Shown here: positions 1-9,174 of the stretch, piece after piece | Layout: every line of letters starts with the position of its first letter | How positions within the stretch are numbered: position 1 is the first letter of the stretch | Source: Planctomycetota bacterium | GTDB taxonomy: Bacteria > Planctomycetota > Phycisphaerae > Phycisphaerales > SM1A02 | Direction: 5' to 3' | Length of the DNA: 54,242 bases | Assembly (NCBI GenBank): GCA_022563315.1 | Contig: JADFNO010000004.1 | Span: 1 to 54,242 of the forward strand | The notes under the pieces: model-generated | The model's database searches: none | Seen by the model: only the letters and a program-made list of their open reading frames with translations | Told to the model about the DNA's origin: nothing | Made by a program: the position numbers and the translations under genes

Positions 1-169
1 CGCGCCGCATCAGCGAGTCCTTAACCTCGTCCGCCTCGACTTTGCGGCGCAGCACTTCGTTGGCACGGACGAACATCCACTGCGAATGATCGAGCATCTC
101 CGCCAACTCGGAGAACGCTTGATCGAGTACATCGCCGGATTTGAACGCTGCGAATAGTTGCTTAAACAT
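1..169 (-). CDS. PhoU-like protein, N-terminal part only
   Basis: This gene runs off the left edge, so only about 56 residues are visible. They begin MFKQLFAAFKSGDVLDQAF and form an acidic and basic amphipathic helix pattern. The ATG at 169 has a GGAG six bases upstream, which fixes the start. The gene lies 24 bases after the stop of a Na/phosphate cotransporter on the same strand. PhoU or DUF47 proteins commonly follow such transporters and are thought to regulate phosphate uptake, so that role is inferred mainly from context and from the opening residues. Too little is visible to confirm the helical-bundle metal-binding motifs. Confidence 0.55.
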   Translation of the reverse strand, partial: MFKQLFAAFKSGDVLDQAFSELAEMLDHSQWMFVRANEVLRRKVEADEVKDSLMRR

Positions 170-193
170 GGAACGCTCCGACACGATCGGCGG

Positions 194-1387
194 CTAACTG
201 AGAAGCCGAACGATCAAATACCCAAGACTTGGTATGAGAATAAACACGACGAGTATATAAAGGAAATAATACCGCCTGGATGTTGCGGCAAGTTCGGCAT
301 ACCACCGCGCCAGGCCGATCGGAATGAACCGCAATGGATACCAAATCGCACAGCCGACCACGTTGAACAATACGTGGCAAATGGCGACGCCGACGGCCGC
401 TGCGACGGGATTGGCGGATGCGGCAAGCACGCCCGTGACCGTCGTGCCGATGTTGCACCCCAACATGAATGGAAAAACGCGCTTCGATCTCACGGCGCCG
501 GCCCCAGCCAGAGGAATCATCAGACTCGTCGTGACCGAGCTGGACTGAACGAAAACGGTCGAAATGATCCCCACCACCCATGCCATGAAGTCGTTGCGAA
601 ACAGTATCGAGCTGAACAAGCCTTCGACCCGACGCAACAACGCACCCTTGAGGTTCTTCACCATCAGCACGAGCATGAGGAACAACAACAACAGCCCCAG
701 CACTGCGAGGATCTTCCCTTGAGTCTGCGCATTTGAGGTGAACAAGCCAGCGACCCAATCGAGCACCTTGACAACCCACTTGGTGATCGCCTTGATCGGA
801 CTGTTGGGATTTTGCTGCGGACTTATGCCAAGTGTGCCGGCAGCCCACATCGAGAACTGCGTAAGCCAGCCTTGGCCAGTTGCGCTCAACGAACCGCTGA
901 TCCACTCGATCGGGAAGAGGATGGCAACCGTCAACAGGTTGACGTTGCCGTGCATCAGCGCTGCTGCATAGCCCCGTCGGAACTGATCCTTGATGCGCAT
1001 CATGAAACCGGAGACCAAATTGTTCGTGATGCTCGTTCCGATGTTCGCGCCCATCACAGCGTAGATTGCCGTCTCAAGGTCCATCTGGCCCGCAGCGACG
1101 AGTGCGATTATCAACGACGTTGTGAACGATGAACTTTGGACGATGGCGGTTACGAGGACGCCGCCCATCAGGGCAATCACAGGATTGTGGGCTTGATCCA
1201 AGATTTGCTTGATCTGGGAACCCATCGTCTTGAGCCCACTGCTCATGACGTTGATGGCGGCGAGGAAAAAGTAGAGACAGACCCCGGCATAAATGCCGTT
1301 GAGCCACGCTGGTGTTTCGCGCGTAGATGAGGGCTGACTTAGCGGGGTCGGAGATGATGGGGGCTGCGAAGCGGCGCCCTCGGGCAT
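194..1387 (-). CDS. Na/Pi cotransporter family protein
   Basis: An integral membrane protein of 397 residues, expected to import phosphate with sodium at the inner membrane. After a Pro/Ser-rich N-terminus it has many hydrophobic segments and the two family hallmark repeats, 'VQSSSFTTSL' near residue 64 and 'VQSSSVTTSL' near residue 280, each followed by a 'GANIGTS' or 'GCNIGTT' motif. These inverted-repeat QSSS elements define the NptA/PF02690 fold. The protein lacks a long C-terminal PhoU domain; instead a separate PhoU-like gene follows 24 bases downstream, suggesting a two-gene operon. A TATTAT hexamer at 1445-1450 on this strand could be its promoter, giving a leader of about 50 bases. 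Substrate preference for phosphate is inferred from the family. Confidence 0.9.
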   Translation of the reverse strand: MPEGAASQPPSSPTPLSQPSSTRETPAWLNGIYAGVCLYFFLAAINVMSSGLKTMGSQIKQILDQAHNPVIALMGGVLVTAIVQSSSFTTSLIIALVAAGQMDLETAIYAVMGANIGTSITNNLVSGFMMRIKDQFRRGYAAALMHGNVNLLTVAILFPIEWISGSLSATGQGWLTQFSMWAAGTLGISPQQNPNSPIKAITKWVVKVLDWVAGLFTSNAQTQGKILAVLGLLLLFLMLVLMVKNLKGALLRRVEGLFSSILFRNDFMAWVVGIISTVFVQSSSVTTSLMIPLAGAGAVRSKRVFPFMLGCNIGTTVTGVLAASANPVAAAVGVAICHVLFNVVGCAIWYPLRFIPIGLARWYAELAATSRRYYFLYILVVFILIPSLGYLIVRLLS

Positions 1388-1444
1388 CTCGGTCGGCCCT
1401 CAGTGAGATAGCGATTCGCCCAACGCGAACCGCAGGGGGTCGGC

Positions 1445-1450
1445 ATAATA
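1445..1450 (-). promoter_or_regulatory. Candidate -10 element for the Na/Pi operon
   Basis: TATTAT on the minus strand, about 58 bases upstream of the transporter ATG at 1387, in the AT-richer divergent region between the transporter and the TrmH-family gene. No good -35 is seen at 17 bases. Confidence 0.35.
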
Positions 1451-1510
1451 CGGTCGGCCAGTCTTCTGTCTACGCCGCTTCACAGATTCACGAAAAAAAT
1501 ATTTCGTCGC

Positions 1511-1516
1511 TATCCT
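1511..1516 (+). promoter_or_regulatory. -10-like element immediately before the TrmH-family gene
   Basis: TATCCT followed by seven bases and then the ATG at 1524. No Shine-Dalgarno is present. The spacing would put the transcription start at or beside the A of the ATG, so the message may be leaderless. Confidence 0.45.
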
Positions 1517-1523
1517 CGTCCAG

Positions 1524-2363
1524 ATGGACCAGCGGCGGGCACAGGCTCCCAACGTCTTTGATGTGATCGATTTGACCGATCCTCGCCTCGCCGACTACCG
1601 CGATCTCCGTGACCGGGGGCTGCGTGGCCCAGACGGTATTCCCGGCCTGTTTGTGGGCGAACAGCCGCTGATCGTCCAGCGCATGCTCTCCATGCCGGGC
1701 GTGACCAAGTCCGTGCTCGTGGTGACGACTTGGGCGGACCGCATCGCCCCCCTTGCCCCGCCCGAGGTGCCGGTCTATGTCGCCCCGCTGGACCTGATGC
1801 GGCGCGTGGCTGGATTCGCCGTCCATCGAGGCGTGCTGGCCGTCGGATACCGGGCCAAGGTCGAGCGACCAAGCCTCCACGCGATTATCAGCGGCGACGG
1901 GCCGCTCACATTGCTGCTCTGTGAGGACATCACCAACATCGACAACATCGGACTGCTGTTTCGCAACGCCGCCGCGTTCGGCGTCGACGGCGTATTGCTC
2001 AGTCCCAAATGCCACGACCCGCTGTATCGAAAGTCGCTTCGCGTCGCCATTGGGCACGCCCTGACGGTGCCGTTTGCCCGCAGCGAGGATTGGTCGGGTG
2101 AACTGGCCAAACTCCAGCAAGAATGGAATGTCACGTTGGTGGCCGCGGCGCTGGACGAGCGAGCGGTCGAGCTGGATTCGGCCCCGTGCCCGAAGCGAGT
2201 GGGGCTTGTCGTCGGGGCGGAGTTCGATGGCCTGCCGGCCGCGACGATTGACCGATGCGATGCGATCGTGAAGGTGCCGATGGCCCCCGGCGTAGACTCG
2301 CTGAACGTCGCCGTCGCCGCCGCGGTCTGCCTGCACCGATTTAGTACAGGCAAGCGAATATGA
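1524..2363 (+). CDS. TrmH/SpoU-family RNA methyltransferase
   Basis: A 279-residue SPOUT enzyme expected to 2'-O-methylate a ribose in tRNA or rRNA using S-adenosylmethionine. All three SpoU motifs are visible: 'NIDNIGLLFRNAAAFG' (motif 1, about residues 140-155, with the catalytic-type Arg), 'GLVVGAEFDGL' (motif 2, about 229-239), and 'VKVPMAPGVDSLNVAVA' (motif 3, about 250-266) that forms the trefoil knot. An N-terminal substrate-binding extension of about 110 residues precedes the catalytic domain. The target nucleotide cannot be told from sequence. There is no Shine-Dalgarno; the start sits seven bases after a -10-like box. The stop overlaps the galactokinase start as ATGA, so the two are translationally coupled. 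Confidence 0.88.
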   Translation: MDQRRAQAPNVFDVIDLTDPRLADYRDLRDRGLRGPDGIPGLFVGEQPLIVQRMLSMPGVTKSVLVVTTWADRIAPLAPPEVPVYVAPLDLMRRVAGFAVHRGVLAVGYRAKVERPSLHAIISGDGPLTLLLCEDITNIDNIGLLFRNAAAFGVDGVLLSPKCHDPLYRKSLRVAIGHALTVPFARSEDWSGELAKLQQEWNVTLVAAALDERAVELDSAPCPKRVGLVVGAEFDGLPAATIDRCDAIVKVPMAPGVDSLNVAVAAAVCLHRFSTGKRI

Positions 2364-3541
2364 TGCCGTTGGATCAGCTCGTTGCCGGCGCGATCGAGGC
2401 GTTTACGAGTCGCTTTGGCCGGCCGCCGCGCTTTGGGGCTGCCGCGCCGGGGCGGGTCAATCTCATCGGCGAGCACACCGACTACAACAACGGCTTCGTC
2501 CTGCCCATGGCCATCGACCGTTGGGCGATCGTCGTCGCCGACCTCACGCATGCGAACAACTCCACGCTCTGGGCGATCGACCTCGATCAAACCGTTCAAT
2601 GCGATTTCGCCGGCCTGCGCTCGCCCGTCGCTGGGAGCTTCGCCAACTATCTGTTGGGTGTCGTCGATCAATTCGCGAAGCGCGGCGACTCGATCCCGAA
2701 TCTCGATCTAGCGATCACGAGCACGGTGCCGATCGGGGCGGGGCTGGCCGGCAGCGCGGCAATCGAGGTGGCGACGGCGACCTTGTTGGCGGAAGTCGTG
2801 GGCGCGAGACTCGATCCGCTCGAGAAGGCGTTGCTATGCCAACGAGCCGAGCACACGTTCCCGGGCACGCCTTGCGGCATCATGGACATGTTCATCGCCA
2901 CCGGCGCGCAGCCGAACCACGCGCTATTGATTGATTGTCAATCCAATACAGCCGAGCCCATTCCTTTGCCGCCGGCTGAGTCTGCAAGTGTGCTGATCGC
3001 CAACACGAACGTGCGTCATGAGCTCGCCACAAGCGCCTACGCTGCTCGTCGAGAAAGCTGCCGGAGCGCCGCCGCGAAGCTCGGTCTGACCACATTACGC
3101 GAGGCGGCGACCACAATGGGGATACCTCCGATTTTCTCGGGGCGGGGGCTCACCGATCGCGAATCCCGCTGTGCTGAGCACGTCGTGTGCGAGAACGAGC
3201 GCGTGCGGTCGGCGGCGGCGGCACTGGGCCGCGGCGATCTGGAGACGGTCGGCGGGTTGATGTTCGACAGCCATGCGTCATTGCGCGATCTCTTCGACGT
3301 GAGTTGCCCGGAGCTGGACCTACTGGTTGAGGTCGCCGCTCAGATGCGCAGCGACGGCTCCGTGTTCGGGGCCCGCATGACCGGCGGCGGGTTTGGAGGT
3401 TGCGCGGTGCTTCTTTGCCGAGCCGACCGGGTCACGACCGTGTCGGATGCACTGGCCCATCGCTTCTCGTCCCGGTTCACGCACCCCGCTACGCTGTTCA
3501 CGGTCGCTGCCGTTGGCGCGTCGGGCGCATGTGCCCTCTGA
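2360..3541 (+). CDS. galK: Galactokinase (GHMP kinase family)
   Basis: A 393-residue cytosolic kinase that phosphorylates galactose to galactose-1-phosphate in the Leloir pathway. The galactokinase signature 'GRVNLIGEHTDYNNG' is at residues 31-45. The GHMP ATP-binding motif is at about 124-136 and reads 'PIGAGLAGSAA', a variant of the usual PxGxGLSSSA. The C-terminal 'MTGGGFGGCAVLL' motif is at about 340. Length matches bacterial GalK. No galT, galE or galM is next to it; instead it is coupled through ATGA to an RNA methylase and converges on a LOG-family gene 28 bases beyond. Because the ATP-loop serines are partly replaced, another GHMP sugar kinase is possible, but the N-terminal signature favours galactokinase. 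Confidence 0.88.
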   Translation: MMPLDQLVAGAIEAFTSRFGRPPRFGAAAPGRVNLIGEHTDYNNGFVLPMAIDRWAIVVADLTHANNSTLWAIDLDQTVQCDFAGLRSPVAGSFANYLLGVVDQFAKRGDSIPNLDLAITSTVPIGAGLAGSAAIEVATATLLAEVVGARLDPLEKALLCQRAEHTFPGTPCGIMDMFIATGAQPNHALLIDCQSNTAEPIPLPPAESASVLIANTNVRHELATSAYAARRESCRSAAAKLGLTTLREAATTMGIPPIFSGRGLTDRESRCAEHVVCENERVRSAAAALGRGDLETVGGLMFDSHASLRDLFDVSCPELDLLVEVAAQMRSDGSVFGARMTGGGFGGCAVLLCRADRVTTVSDALAHRFSSRFTHPATLFTVAAVGASGACAL

Positions 3542-3569
3542 TCAGGCGTCCGGGACGAACACGCGGCGT

Positions 3570-4361
3570 TCACCTGGCGCCGTCGCCGGTTTGCTCGTAT
3601 TTCTCGCGCAGTCGTCCGCCTTTGCGCGGCTCGACGCCGGCTCGCGTGCCTTCACCGGTCTGGACCTCCTCGTCGGAGGCGAACCGCGGAAGCTTCTGGG
3701 CCACCTTGCGCTTCCCCGTGAGGTTGTCGTGGATGATGCTGATCGCCTCATCAACATCGTCGGTCAAGCTGAACAGGTCGAAGTCCTCGGCCACAACGGT
3801 CTGGACCCGATCACACATCGTGTGCCTCATCCAGTCCAGAAGTCCCGCCCAGAAGTCACGGCCGATGAGGACGACCGGGAACGGCACGACCTTGAGGGTT
3901 TGAATCAGCGTGAGGCTCTCGAAGAACTCGTCCATCGTGCCAAAGCCGCCGGGGAAGATGACGAATCCCTTGGCATACTTCACGAACATCACCTTGCGGA
4001 TGAAGAAGTAGCGGAAGTTCAGCTCGACGTTCTGGTAGGGGTTGGGCAACTGCTCCATCGGCAACGCGATATTCAAGCCCACCGAAGTGCCTCCGGCTTC
4101 GAGCGCTCCCTTGTTGGCGGCTTCCATGATGCCCGGCCCTCCGCCGGTGATCACCGCAAAGTCCTTGGCCACGAGTTTGGCGCCACAGGTGACGGCGAGT
4201 TGGTAGTAGCGGTCCTGCGACGGCAAGCGCGACGACCCGAATACGCTCACCGACGGCCCGAGCTGGGCGAGCGTCTCGAACGATTCGACGAACTCGCTCA
4301 TGATCCGCAGCACGCGCCATGCCTCGTGCTGCAACGCTTCTTTGTGTTGCACCGTGTCCAT
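3570..4361 (-). CDS. LOG-family nucleoside 5'-monophosphate phosphoribohydrolase
   Basis: A 263-residue Rossmann-like protein of the LOG/TIGR00730 family, which cleaves the N-glycosidic bond of cytokinin or other nucleotide monophosphates to release the base. The nucleotide-binding 'GGGPGIMEAANKGA' (about residues 94-107) and the hallmark 'PGGFGTMDEFFE' (about 158-169, containing the PGGxGTxxE motif) are intact. An N-terminal helix of about 35 residues precedes the domain and the last 30 residues are charged and probably disordered. A strong AGGAGG lies six bases before the ATG at 4361, with a TACGAT -10 candidate at 4383-4388. Many proteins of this family are still annotated 'putative lysine decarboxylase', which is a historical error. 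Confidence 0.88.
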   Translation of the reverse strand: MDTVQHKEALQHEAWRVLRIMSEFVESFETLAQLGPSVSVFGSSRLPSQDRYYQLAVTCGAKLVAKDFAVITGGGPGIMEAANKGALEAGGTSVGLNIALPMEQLPNPYQNVELNFRYFFIRKVMFVKYAKGFVIFPGGFGTMDEFFESLTLIQTLKVVPFPVVLIGRDFWAGLLDWMRHTMCDRVQTVVAEDFDLFSLTDDVDEAISIIHDNLTGKRKVAQKLPRFASDEEVQTGEGTRAGVEPRKGGRLREKYEQTGDGAR

Positions 4362-4515
4362 GCGGAGCCTCCTGAATCTGATCGTATCGGCCAGACGACC
4401 CTCGCCGGTCGGGTATCAGGGGCGAAGCCGATTGGCCGCCAAAGGCGTTTTTGCAATAACATACTGTCTGCCAACGACTTACGCTGCGATATTTGAATAC
4501 GCTTCCTAAAGGTGA

Positions 4516-4521
4516 TAGACT
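4516..4521 (+). promoter_or_regulatory. -10-like element immediately before folC
   Basis: TAGACT, nine bases before the ATG at 4531, with no Shine-Dalgarno between them. Consistent with a leaderless or nearly leaderless transcript. Confidence 0.4.
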
Positions 4522-4530
4522 GCGGGCAAC

Positions 4531-5943
4531 ATGGCCAAAATCCTCTCCTCCCGCCGGCGCGGTTCGGCGACCAACCGCGGCGCGGTCGAGATCATCACCT
4601 TCGCCAATGCCGTTCGGTTTCTGTATGACCGGGTGGATGTCGAGCGGATGCGCGTCGTCCGAGCCAACCAGGGTCTATTCAAGCTGGACCGGATGCGTGG
4701 GCTGTTGGCGGCGCTGGGCAACCCTCACGAGCAACTGCGGACCGTCCACGTCGCGGGAACGCTGGGCAAAGGCTCGACCGTGGCCATGATCGCCTCGATG
4801 CTCCAGGGGTGCGGCTATGGCGTGGGGCAGTACACCAGCCCGCACCTGGTCGACGTGCGAGAGCGAGTCACGATCAACGGCCAGCCCATCAGCAAGACCG
4901 AGTTCACGGAGTCGATACGGCAAACGGCCGCCGCCGCGGCCACGCTGCCCAATGAGCCGACGTTCTTCGAGATGTTGACCGCCCTCGCCTTCAAGTACTT
5001 CGCCGAGCAGGCGGTGGACATCGCGGTCATTGAGACAGGTCTGGGCGGGCGACTCGACGCCACCAACCTGATCCGGCCCGAGGTGAGCGTGATCACCCGG
5101 ATCGACTACGACCACATGCACATTCTGGGTCAAACGCTGCCCAAGATCGCCCGGGAAAAGGCCGGCATCTTCAAGCGCGACGTGCCCGCATTGTCAACCA
5201 AGCAGCCGCCCGAGGTTGAAGAGACACTGCGCGCGGTCGCCGAGCGCGTCAAGGCGCCGTTGCGCCTCATCACCAAGGACATCGAGTTTAGCTGCCGATT
5301 CGGCGGGGCCTCCGGATCGCTGGGCCCCCACACGCGAATCTGTCTGCTGACCGAGACGAGCCAGTTCATGCACCTGCCCGTCCCGTTGCAGGGCGAGCAC
5401 CAGGCGCTCAACTGCGGCCTGGCCCTGGCGGCCATTGACGTCCTCAAGGGATCGGGATTCGAGTTCCCCGAGATCGCCCTGCACGAAGGGTTGGCCAGGA
5501 CTCAGACGCCGGGACGGATGGACCTGGCCTGGCGCCAACCGCGGATCCTTTTGGACGGCGCTCATAACCCGGCCGCGATCGGCGCATTAATGCGAAGTGC
5601 CGGCGCTTATGTGCCTTATGACTCGATGATTTGCGTCTTTGGCTGCTGTGAGGATAAGGACATCCCAGCGATGCTCGACCAGCTCGCGTTGGGGGGAGAC
5701 AAGATCATCTTCACCCGGGCCAAGAACACACCACGGGCCGCCGACCCCAACGAGCTTCACCAGCTCTTCAACGAGCGCAGCGGCAAGATGAGCCAAGTCG
5801 CCCCGACTCTTTCCAAGGCCCTGGATTTGGCGTCACGGGCCGTCGGCCGGGACGATCTCATCTGTGTAACGGGCAGCTTCTTCCTGGTTGGTGAGGCCAA
5901 GAAGTACCTCGCCGACCTGGAGCGCAAGCGCCAGGCGCGATGA
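4531..5943 (+). CDS. folC: Folylpolyglutamate synthase / dihydrofolate synthase
   Basis: A 470-residue Mur-ligase-fold enzyme that adds glutamate to dihydropteroate and to folates in the cytosol. The ATP-binding P-loop 'GTLGKGST' is at residues 76-83, followed by 'QYTSPHLVDVRERV', the characteristic folate/Mg loop. 'ETGLGGRLDATN' and the C-terminal 'LLDGAHNPAA' motif (about residue 340) are also present. Length is slightly above the typical 420-450 because of an N-terminal extension of about 30 basic residues. No other folate genes are nearby. A small hairpin (TGATTC/GAATCA, 5978-5993) follows the stop but has no T-run. Whether it has one or both activities cannot be read from sequence. Confidence 0.93.
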   Translation: MAKILSSRRRGSATNRGAVEIITFANAVRFLYDRVDVERMRVVRANQGLFKLDRMRGLLAALGNPHEQLRTVHVAGTLGKGSTVAMIASMLQGCGYGVGQYTSPHLVDVRERVTINGQPISKTEFTESIRQTAAAAATLPNEPTFFEMLTALAFKYFAEQAVDIAVIETGLGGRLDATNLIRPEVSVITRIDYDHMHILGQTLPKIAREKAGIFKRDVPALSTKQPPEVEETLRAVAERVKAPLRLITKDIEFSCRFGGASGSLGPHTRICLLTETSQFMHLPVPLQGEHQALNCGLALAAIDVLKGSGFEFPEIALHEGLARTQTPGRMDLAWRQPRILLDGAHNPAAIGALMRSAGAYVPYDSMICVFGCCEDKDIPAMLDQLALGGDKIIFTRAKNTPRAADPNELHQLFNERSGKMSQVAPTLSKALDLASRAVGRDDLICVTGSFFLVGEAKKYLADLERKRQAR

Positions 5944-6164
5944 TCCCTCAGGCGGTTCAGGACTAGGTCGCTTATTTGATTCACCTGAATCAGCCGATAC
6001 ACTTGGCAACGATGTGCGCGATGACGACCACGCTTCGACCGCTCCTGCTTGGCCCGACCACCGGGTAGCCCGCGCGCGATCCACTGCACCTATTCACCAG
6101 CAGGGCCTCGCGTTCGCGGGCCCTTATTCCTATTCATCCACCGCCTTTGATCGAGGTTCGACGC

Positions 6165-9050
6165 ATGAACAACGCGTCACCAACCAACGCACAACAGACG
6201 AGCCCGGCTTCTGAGAACAACGACGAAACGCCCCGTTACCGATACACGGGTCGCCTGGCCGGTGAGATCGAAACGCGCTGGCAGGCGTATTGGGAGCGCC
6301 GCGGCACGTTCAATGCACCGAACCCCGGCCACGCCGCCTTCGATGCGTCCAAGCCCAAGTATTTCTGCATCGACATGTTCCCGTATCCATCCGGGGCGGG
6401 GCTGCATGTAGGCCATCCCGAGGGCTATACCGCCACCGACATCGTCTGCCGATTCAAGCGGCATAAGGGGTTCAACGTCCTTCACCCGATGGGATTCGAC
6501 GCCTTCGGTCTGCCCGCCGAGCAGTACGCGATCCAGACCGGGGTGCACCCGTCCATCACGACGCAAAAGGCGATGGACACCTTTCGCACGCAACTGAAAC
6601 GATTCGGCTTTTGCTACGACTGGTCGCGCGAGTTCGCCACCATCGACGAGAACTACTACCGCTGGACGCAATGGATCTGGCTGCGCGCGTATCACGCGTG
6701 GTACGACCCCGCTCAGGACAAGGCACGACCGATTGAAGCGTTGATCGAGGAGTTTGCATCCGGAAGTCGCAGAATCGAACCGAACCCCGATGCCTCACAA
6801 AATGCGGCCGGCGGATCGTTTCAAGAAGTCGCCGTCCCGGAACACGGCGCGTCGTGGGAGGACTACCCGGTTGATGCGCAACGTGTGATTCTGGATTCGT
6901 GGAGATTGGCCTACCTTTCTCAGCAGAGCGTCAACTGGTGTCCAAAGCTTGGAACGGTGCTCGCTAACGAAGAAGTCATCGACGGCAAATCCGAGCGCGG
7001 TCGGCACCCGGTCTATCGCAAGTCGCTGCGACAGTGGATGTTTCGCATCACCGCTTATGCCGAGCGGCTACTGAGTGATCTAGAGAATCTGGATTGGCCC
7101 GAGTCGACGCGCACCATGCAGCAACAATGGATCGGGCGCAGCGAAGGCGCTCACATCGATTTTCCACTGATCGATCCGCCCACGGAGGTCAGTCTCGACC
7201 GGCTGCGCGTTTTTACCACGCGCGCTGACACGATCTTCGGCGCAACCTATATGGTCGTCGCGCCGGAGCATCCGCTGGTGCAACAGATTCTGGATCATCC
7301 GGGCCCTGAAACTCCGGTTGCGGCATTGACCGATTATGTCGCCCAAGCGCTGAGCCGCTCCGACGTCGATCGCATGGCGGAATCCAAGGACAAGACCGGC
7401 GTGTTCACCGGCGTCTATGCCTCGAACGCCGCCACCGGTCAACGGATCCAAATATGGGTCGCCGACTATGTCTTGATGAGCTACGGCACGGGCGCGATCA
7501 TGGCCGTGCCCGGACAAGACCAGCGGGACTGGGACTTCGCCAAGGCGTTCGAGTTGCCCATCGTTCGCACCGTCAAGCCGCCCGCCGACTTTGACGGCGA
7601 AGCGTATCTCGGCGACGGGCCGGCCGTGAACAGTGGTTTTCTTGACGGCCTGAACGTCGCCGACGCGAAACAGAAAACGATCGACTGGCTGGAGCAAACA
7701 AACCACGGCCAAGGCACGGTGCAGTTCCGGCTGCGCGACTGGCTGTTCAGTCGGCAGCGCTATTGGGGCGAGCCCTTCCCGATCGTGCTCGATGACAACG
7801 GCAACCACTACCCCGTCATGGAATCGAAACTGCCCGTCAAGTTGCCGCCGATGGATGATTACACGCCGGCGGAAACCGACGAGCCGCGGCCGCTCCTGGC
7901 CAAGGTGACCGATTGGGTCAACACCACCGCGGGCGACGCCGGCGTCGATCCGGCCCTGTTGGGGCCTGACACGCCGGTGAAGCGCGAGACGAACACCATG
8001 CCCAACTGGGCCGGCTCGTGCTGGTATTACCTGCGCTACTGTGATCCTGACAACGACGAGCGATTCACATCACGCGATTGTGAAACGTATTGGATGGGCG
8101 AGGCCGGGGTTGATTTGTATATCGGCGGGGCGGAGCACGCGGTGCTGCACCTGCTCTATGCTCGATTCTGGCACAAGATCCTTTACGACCTGGGCGAAGT
8201 CTCGACACCCGAGCCGTTCACGCGCCTGTTCCATCAAGGCATGATCACCTCCTTCGCCTATCAGCGCAGCGACAAGACGCTGGTGCCGATGGACGAAGTG
8301 CGCGATGAAGGCGACGAAGCGATCGAGATTGCCACCGGTAAACCTGTAACAAGAATCATCGCGAAGATGTCCAAGTCGCTGCACAACGTCATCAATCCCG
8401 ACGGTGTGATCAACGACTACGGCGCAGACACGTTCCGGCTCTATGAGATGTACATGGGTCCGTTGGACGCGACCAAGCCATGGAACCCGCGCGATATCGT
8501 CGGCGTATTTCGGTTCCTGCAGCGCGTCTGGCGATTGGTCATCAACGAAGATACGGGCGAGTTGGCGCTGGCAAATTCTGCCAACGACGAAGTCGAACGC
8601 GCGTTGCACGGCACAATCGCGAAGGTGGAAAAAGACATCGAACGCCTGGCCATGAACACCGCGATCGCTTCGATGATCGAGCTTGTCAATACCGCAACCT
8701 CACGAGGCGGCTTGACGCGCGATCAGCTCGAACGGTTCGTGGTCGTGCTATCGCCGTTTGCGCCGCATATTGCTGAGGAACTGTGGTCCAAGCTCGGGCA
8801 TGAGCCTTCGTTGGCCGACGCGCCCTGGCCGGACCATGATGAATCGATGCTGGTGAAGGATCAGATCGAGTTGCCGGTGCAGATCAAGGGCAAGGTGCGG
8901 GCCAAGCTGATGATCGCTGCGGACGCCGACGCGAAGCTGACGGAGCAGCTTGTTCTCGCCGATCCGAAGGTCCAGGCCGCGTTAGGCGGGATGACGGTCC
9001 GCAAGGTCATTGTCGTTCCGGGCAAGATTGTGAACATTGTCGCGGATTGA
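6165..9050 (+). CDS. leuS: Leucine--tRNA ligase
   Basis: A 961-residue class Ia synthetase charging tRNA-Leu. The HIGH motif is 'HVGH' at residues 81-84 and the KMSKS loop is 'KMSKS' at 734-738. The CP1 editing domain ('TTRADTIFGATYMVVAPEHP') and the 'TMPNWAGSCWYYLRYCDP' segment are clear. I chose the ATG at 6165 because GAGG lies eight bases before it; a TTG at 6147 would add six residues. It is about 100 residues longer than E. coli LeuS. Much of this comes from an extra segment of about 65 residues at roughly 180-243, just before 'VNWCPKLGTVL', where the usual CPxC zinc pair is broken (CPKL). The 221-base leader region holds no T-box that I can recognise. Confidence 0.96.
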   Translation: MNNASPTNAQQTSPASENNDETPRYRYTGRLAGEIETRWQAYWERRGTFNAPNPGHAAFDASKPKYFCIDMFPYPSGAGLHVGHPEGYTATDIVCRFKRHKGFNVLHPMGFDAFGLPAEQYAIQTGVHPSITTQKAMDTFRTQLKRFGFCYDWSREFATIDENYYRWTQWIWLRAYHAWYDPAQDKARPIEALIEEFASGSRRIEPNPDASQNAAGGSFQEVAVPEHGASWEDYPVDAQRVILDSWRLAYLSQQSVNWCPKLGTVLANEEVIDGKSERGRHPVYRKSLRQWMFRITAYAERLLSDLENLDWPESTRTMQQQWIGRSEGAHIDFPLIDPPTEVSLDRLRVFTTRADTIFGATYMVVAPEHPLVQQILDHPGPETPVAALTDYVAQALSRSDVDRMAESKDKTGVFTGVYASNAATGQRIQIWVADYVLMSYGTGAIMAVPGQDQRDWDFAKAFELPIVRTVKPPADFDGEAYLGDGPAVNSGFLDGLNVADAKQKTIDWLEQTNHGQGTVQFRLRDWLFSRQRYWGEPFPIVLDDNGNHYPVMESKLPVKLPPMDDYTPAETDEPRPLLAKVTDWVNTTAGDAGVDPALLGPDTPVKRETNTMPNWAGSCWYYLRYCDPDNDERFTSRDCETYWMGEAGVDLYIGGAEHAVLHLLYARFWHKILYDLGEVSTPEPFTRLFHQGMITSFAYQRSDKTLVPMDEVRDEGDEAIEIATGKPVTRIIAKMSKSLHNVINPDGVINDYGADTFRLYEMYMGPLDATKPWNPRDIVGVFRFLQRVWRLVINEDTGELALANSANDEVERALHGTIAKVEKDIERLAMNTAIASMIELVNTATSRGGLTRDQLERFVVVLSPFAPHIAEELWSKLGHEPSLADAPWPDHDESMLVKDQIELPVQIKGKVRAKLMIAADADAKLTEQLVLADPKVQAALGGMTVRKVIVVPGKIVNIVAD

Positions 9051-9161
9051 ACGATCGAGCCCGATCTCGATCGACACCCAACCCGGGGACGTTCCAGCGC
9101 CGTTCGGGCGGCGTTCCGGGGGGTGATCAGCGATTTTCTTTGGGTTTGCGGGGAACGGCGA

Positions 9162-9167
9162 TACACT
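9162..9167 (+). promoter_or_regulatory. -10-like element before the DUF2007-like gene
   Basis: TACACT, seven bases before the ATG at 9175. A TTGGGT at 9140-9145 could serve as a weak -35. No Shine-Dalgarno is present, so a leaderless transcript is likely. Confidence 0.5.
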
Positions 9168-9174
9168 TAGAACG

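Noticed and set aside
1488-2336. Open frame of 282 codons on the minus strand
   Set aside because: Antisense to the TrmH-family gene; composition is Arg/His-rich as in mirror frames.
5944-6164. T-box or leader regulation upstream of leuS
   Set aside because: No T-box sequence, specifier stem or antiterminator is recognisable; only a small hairpin at 5978-5993.
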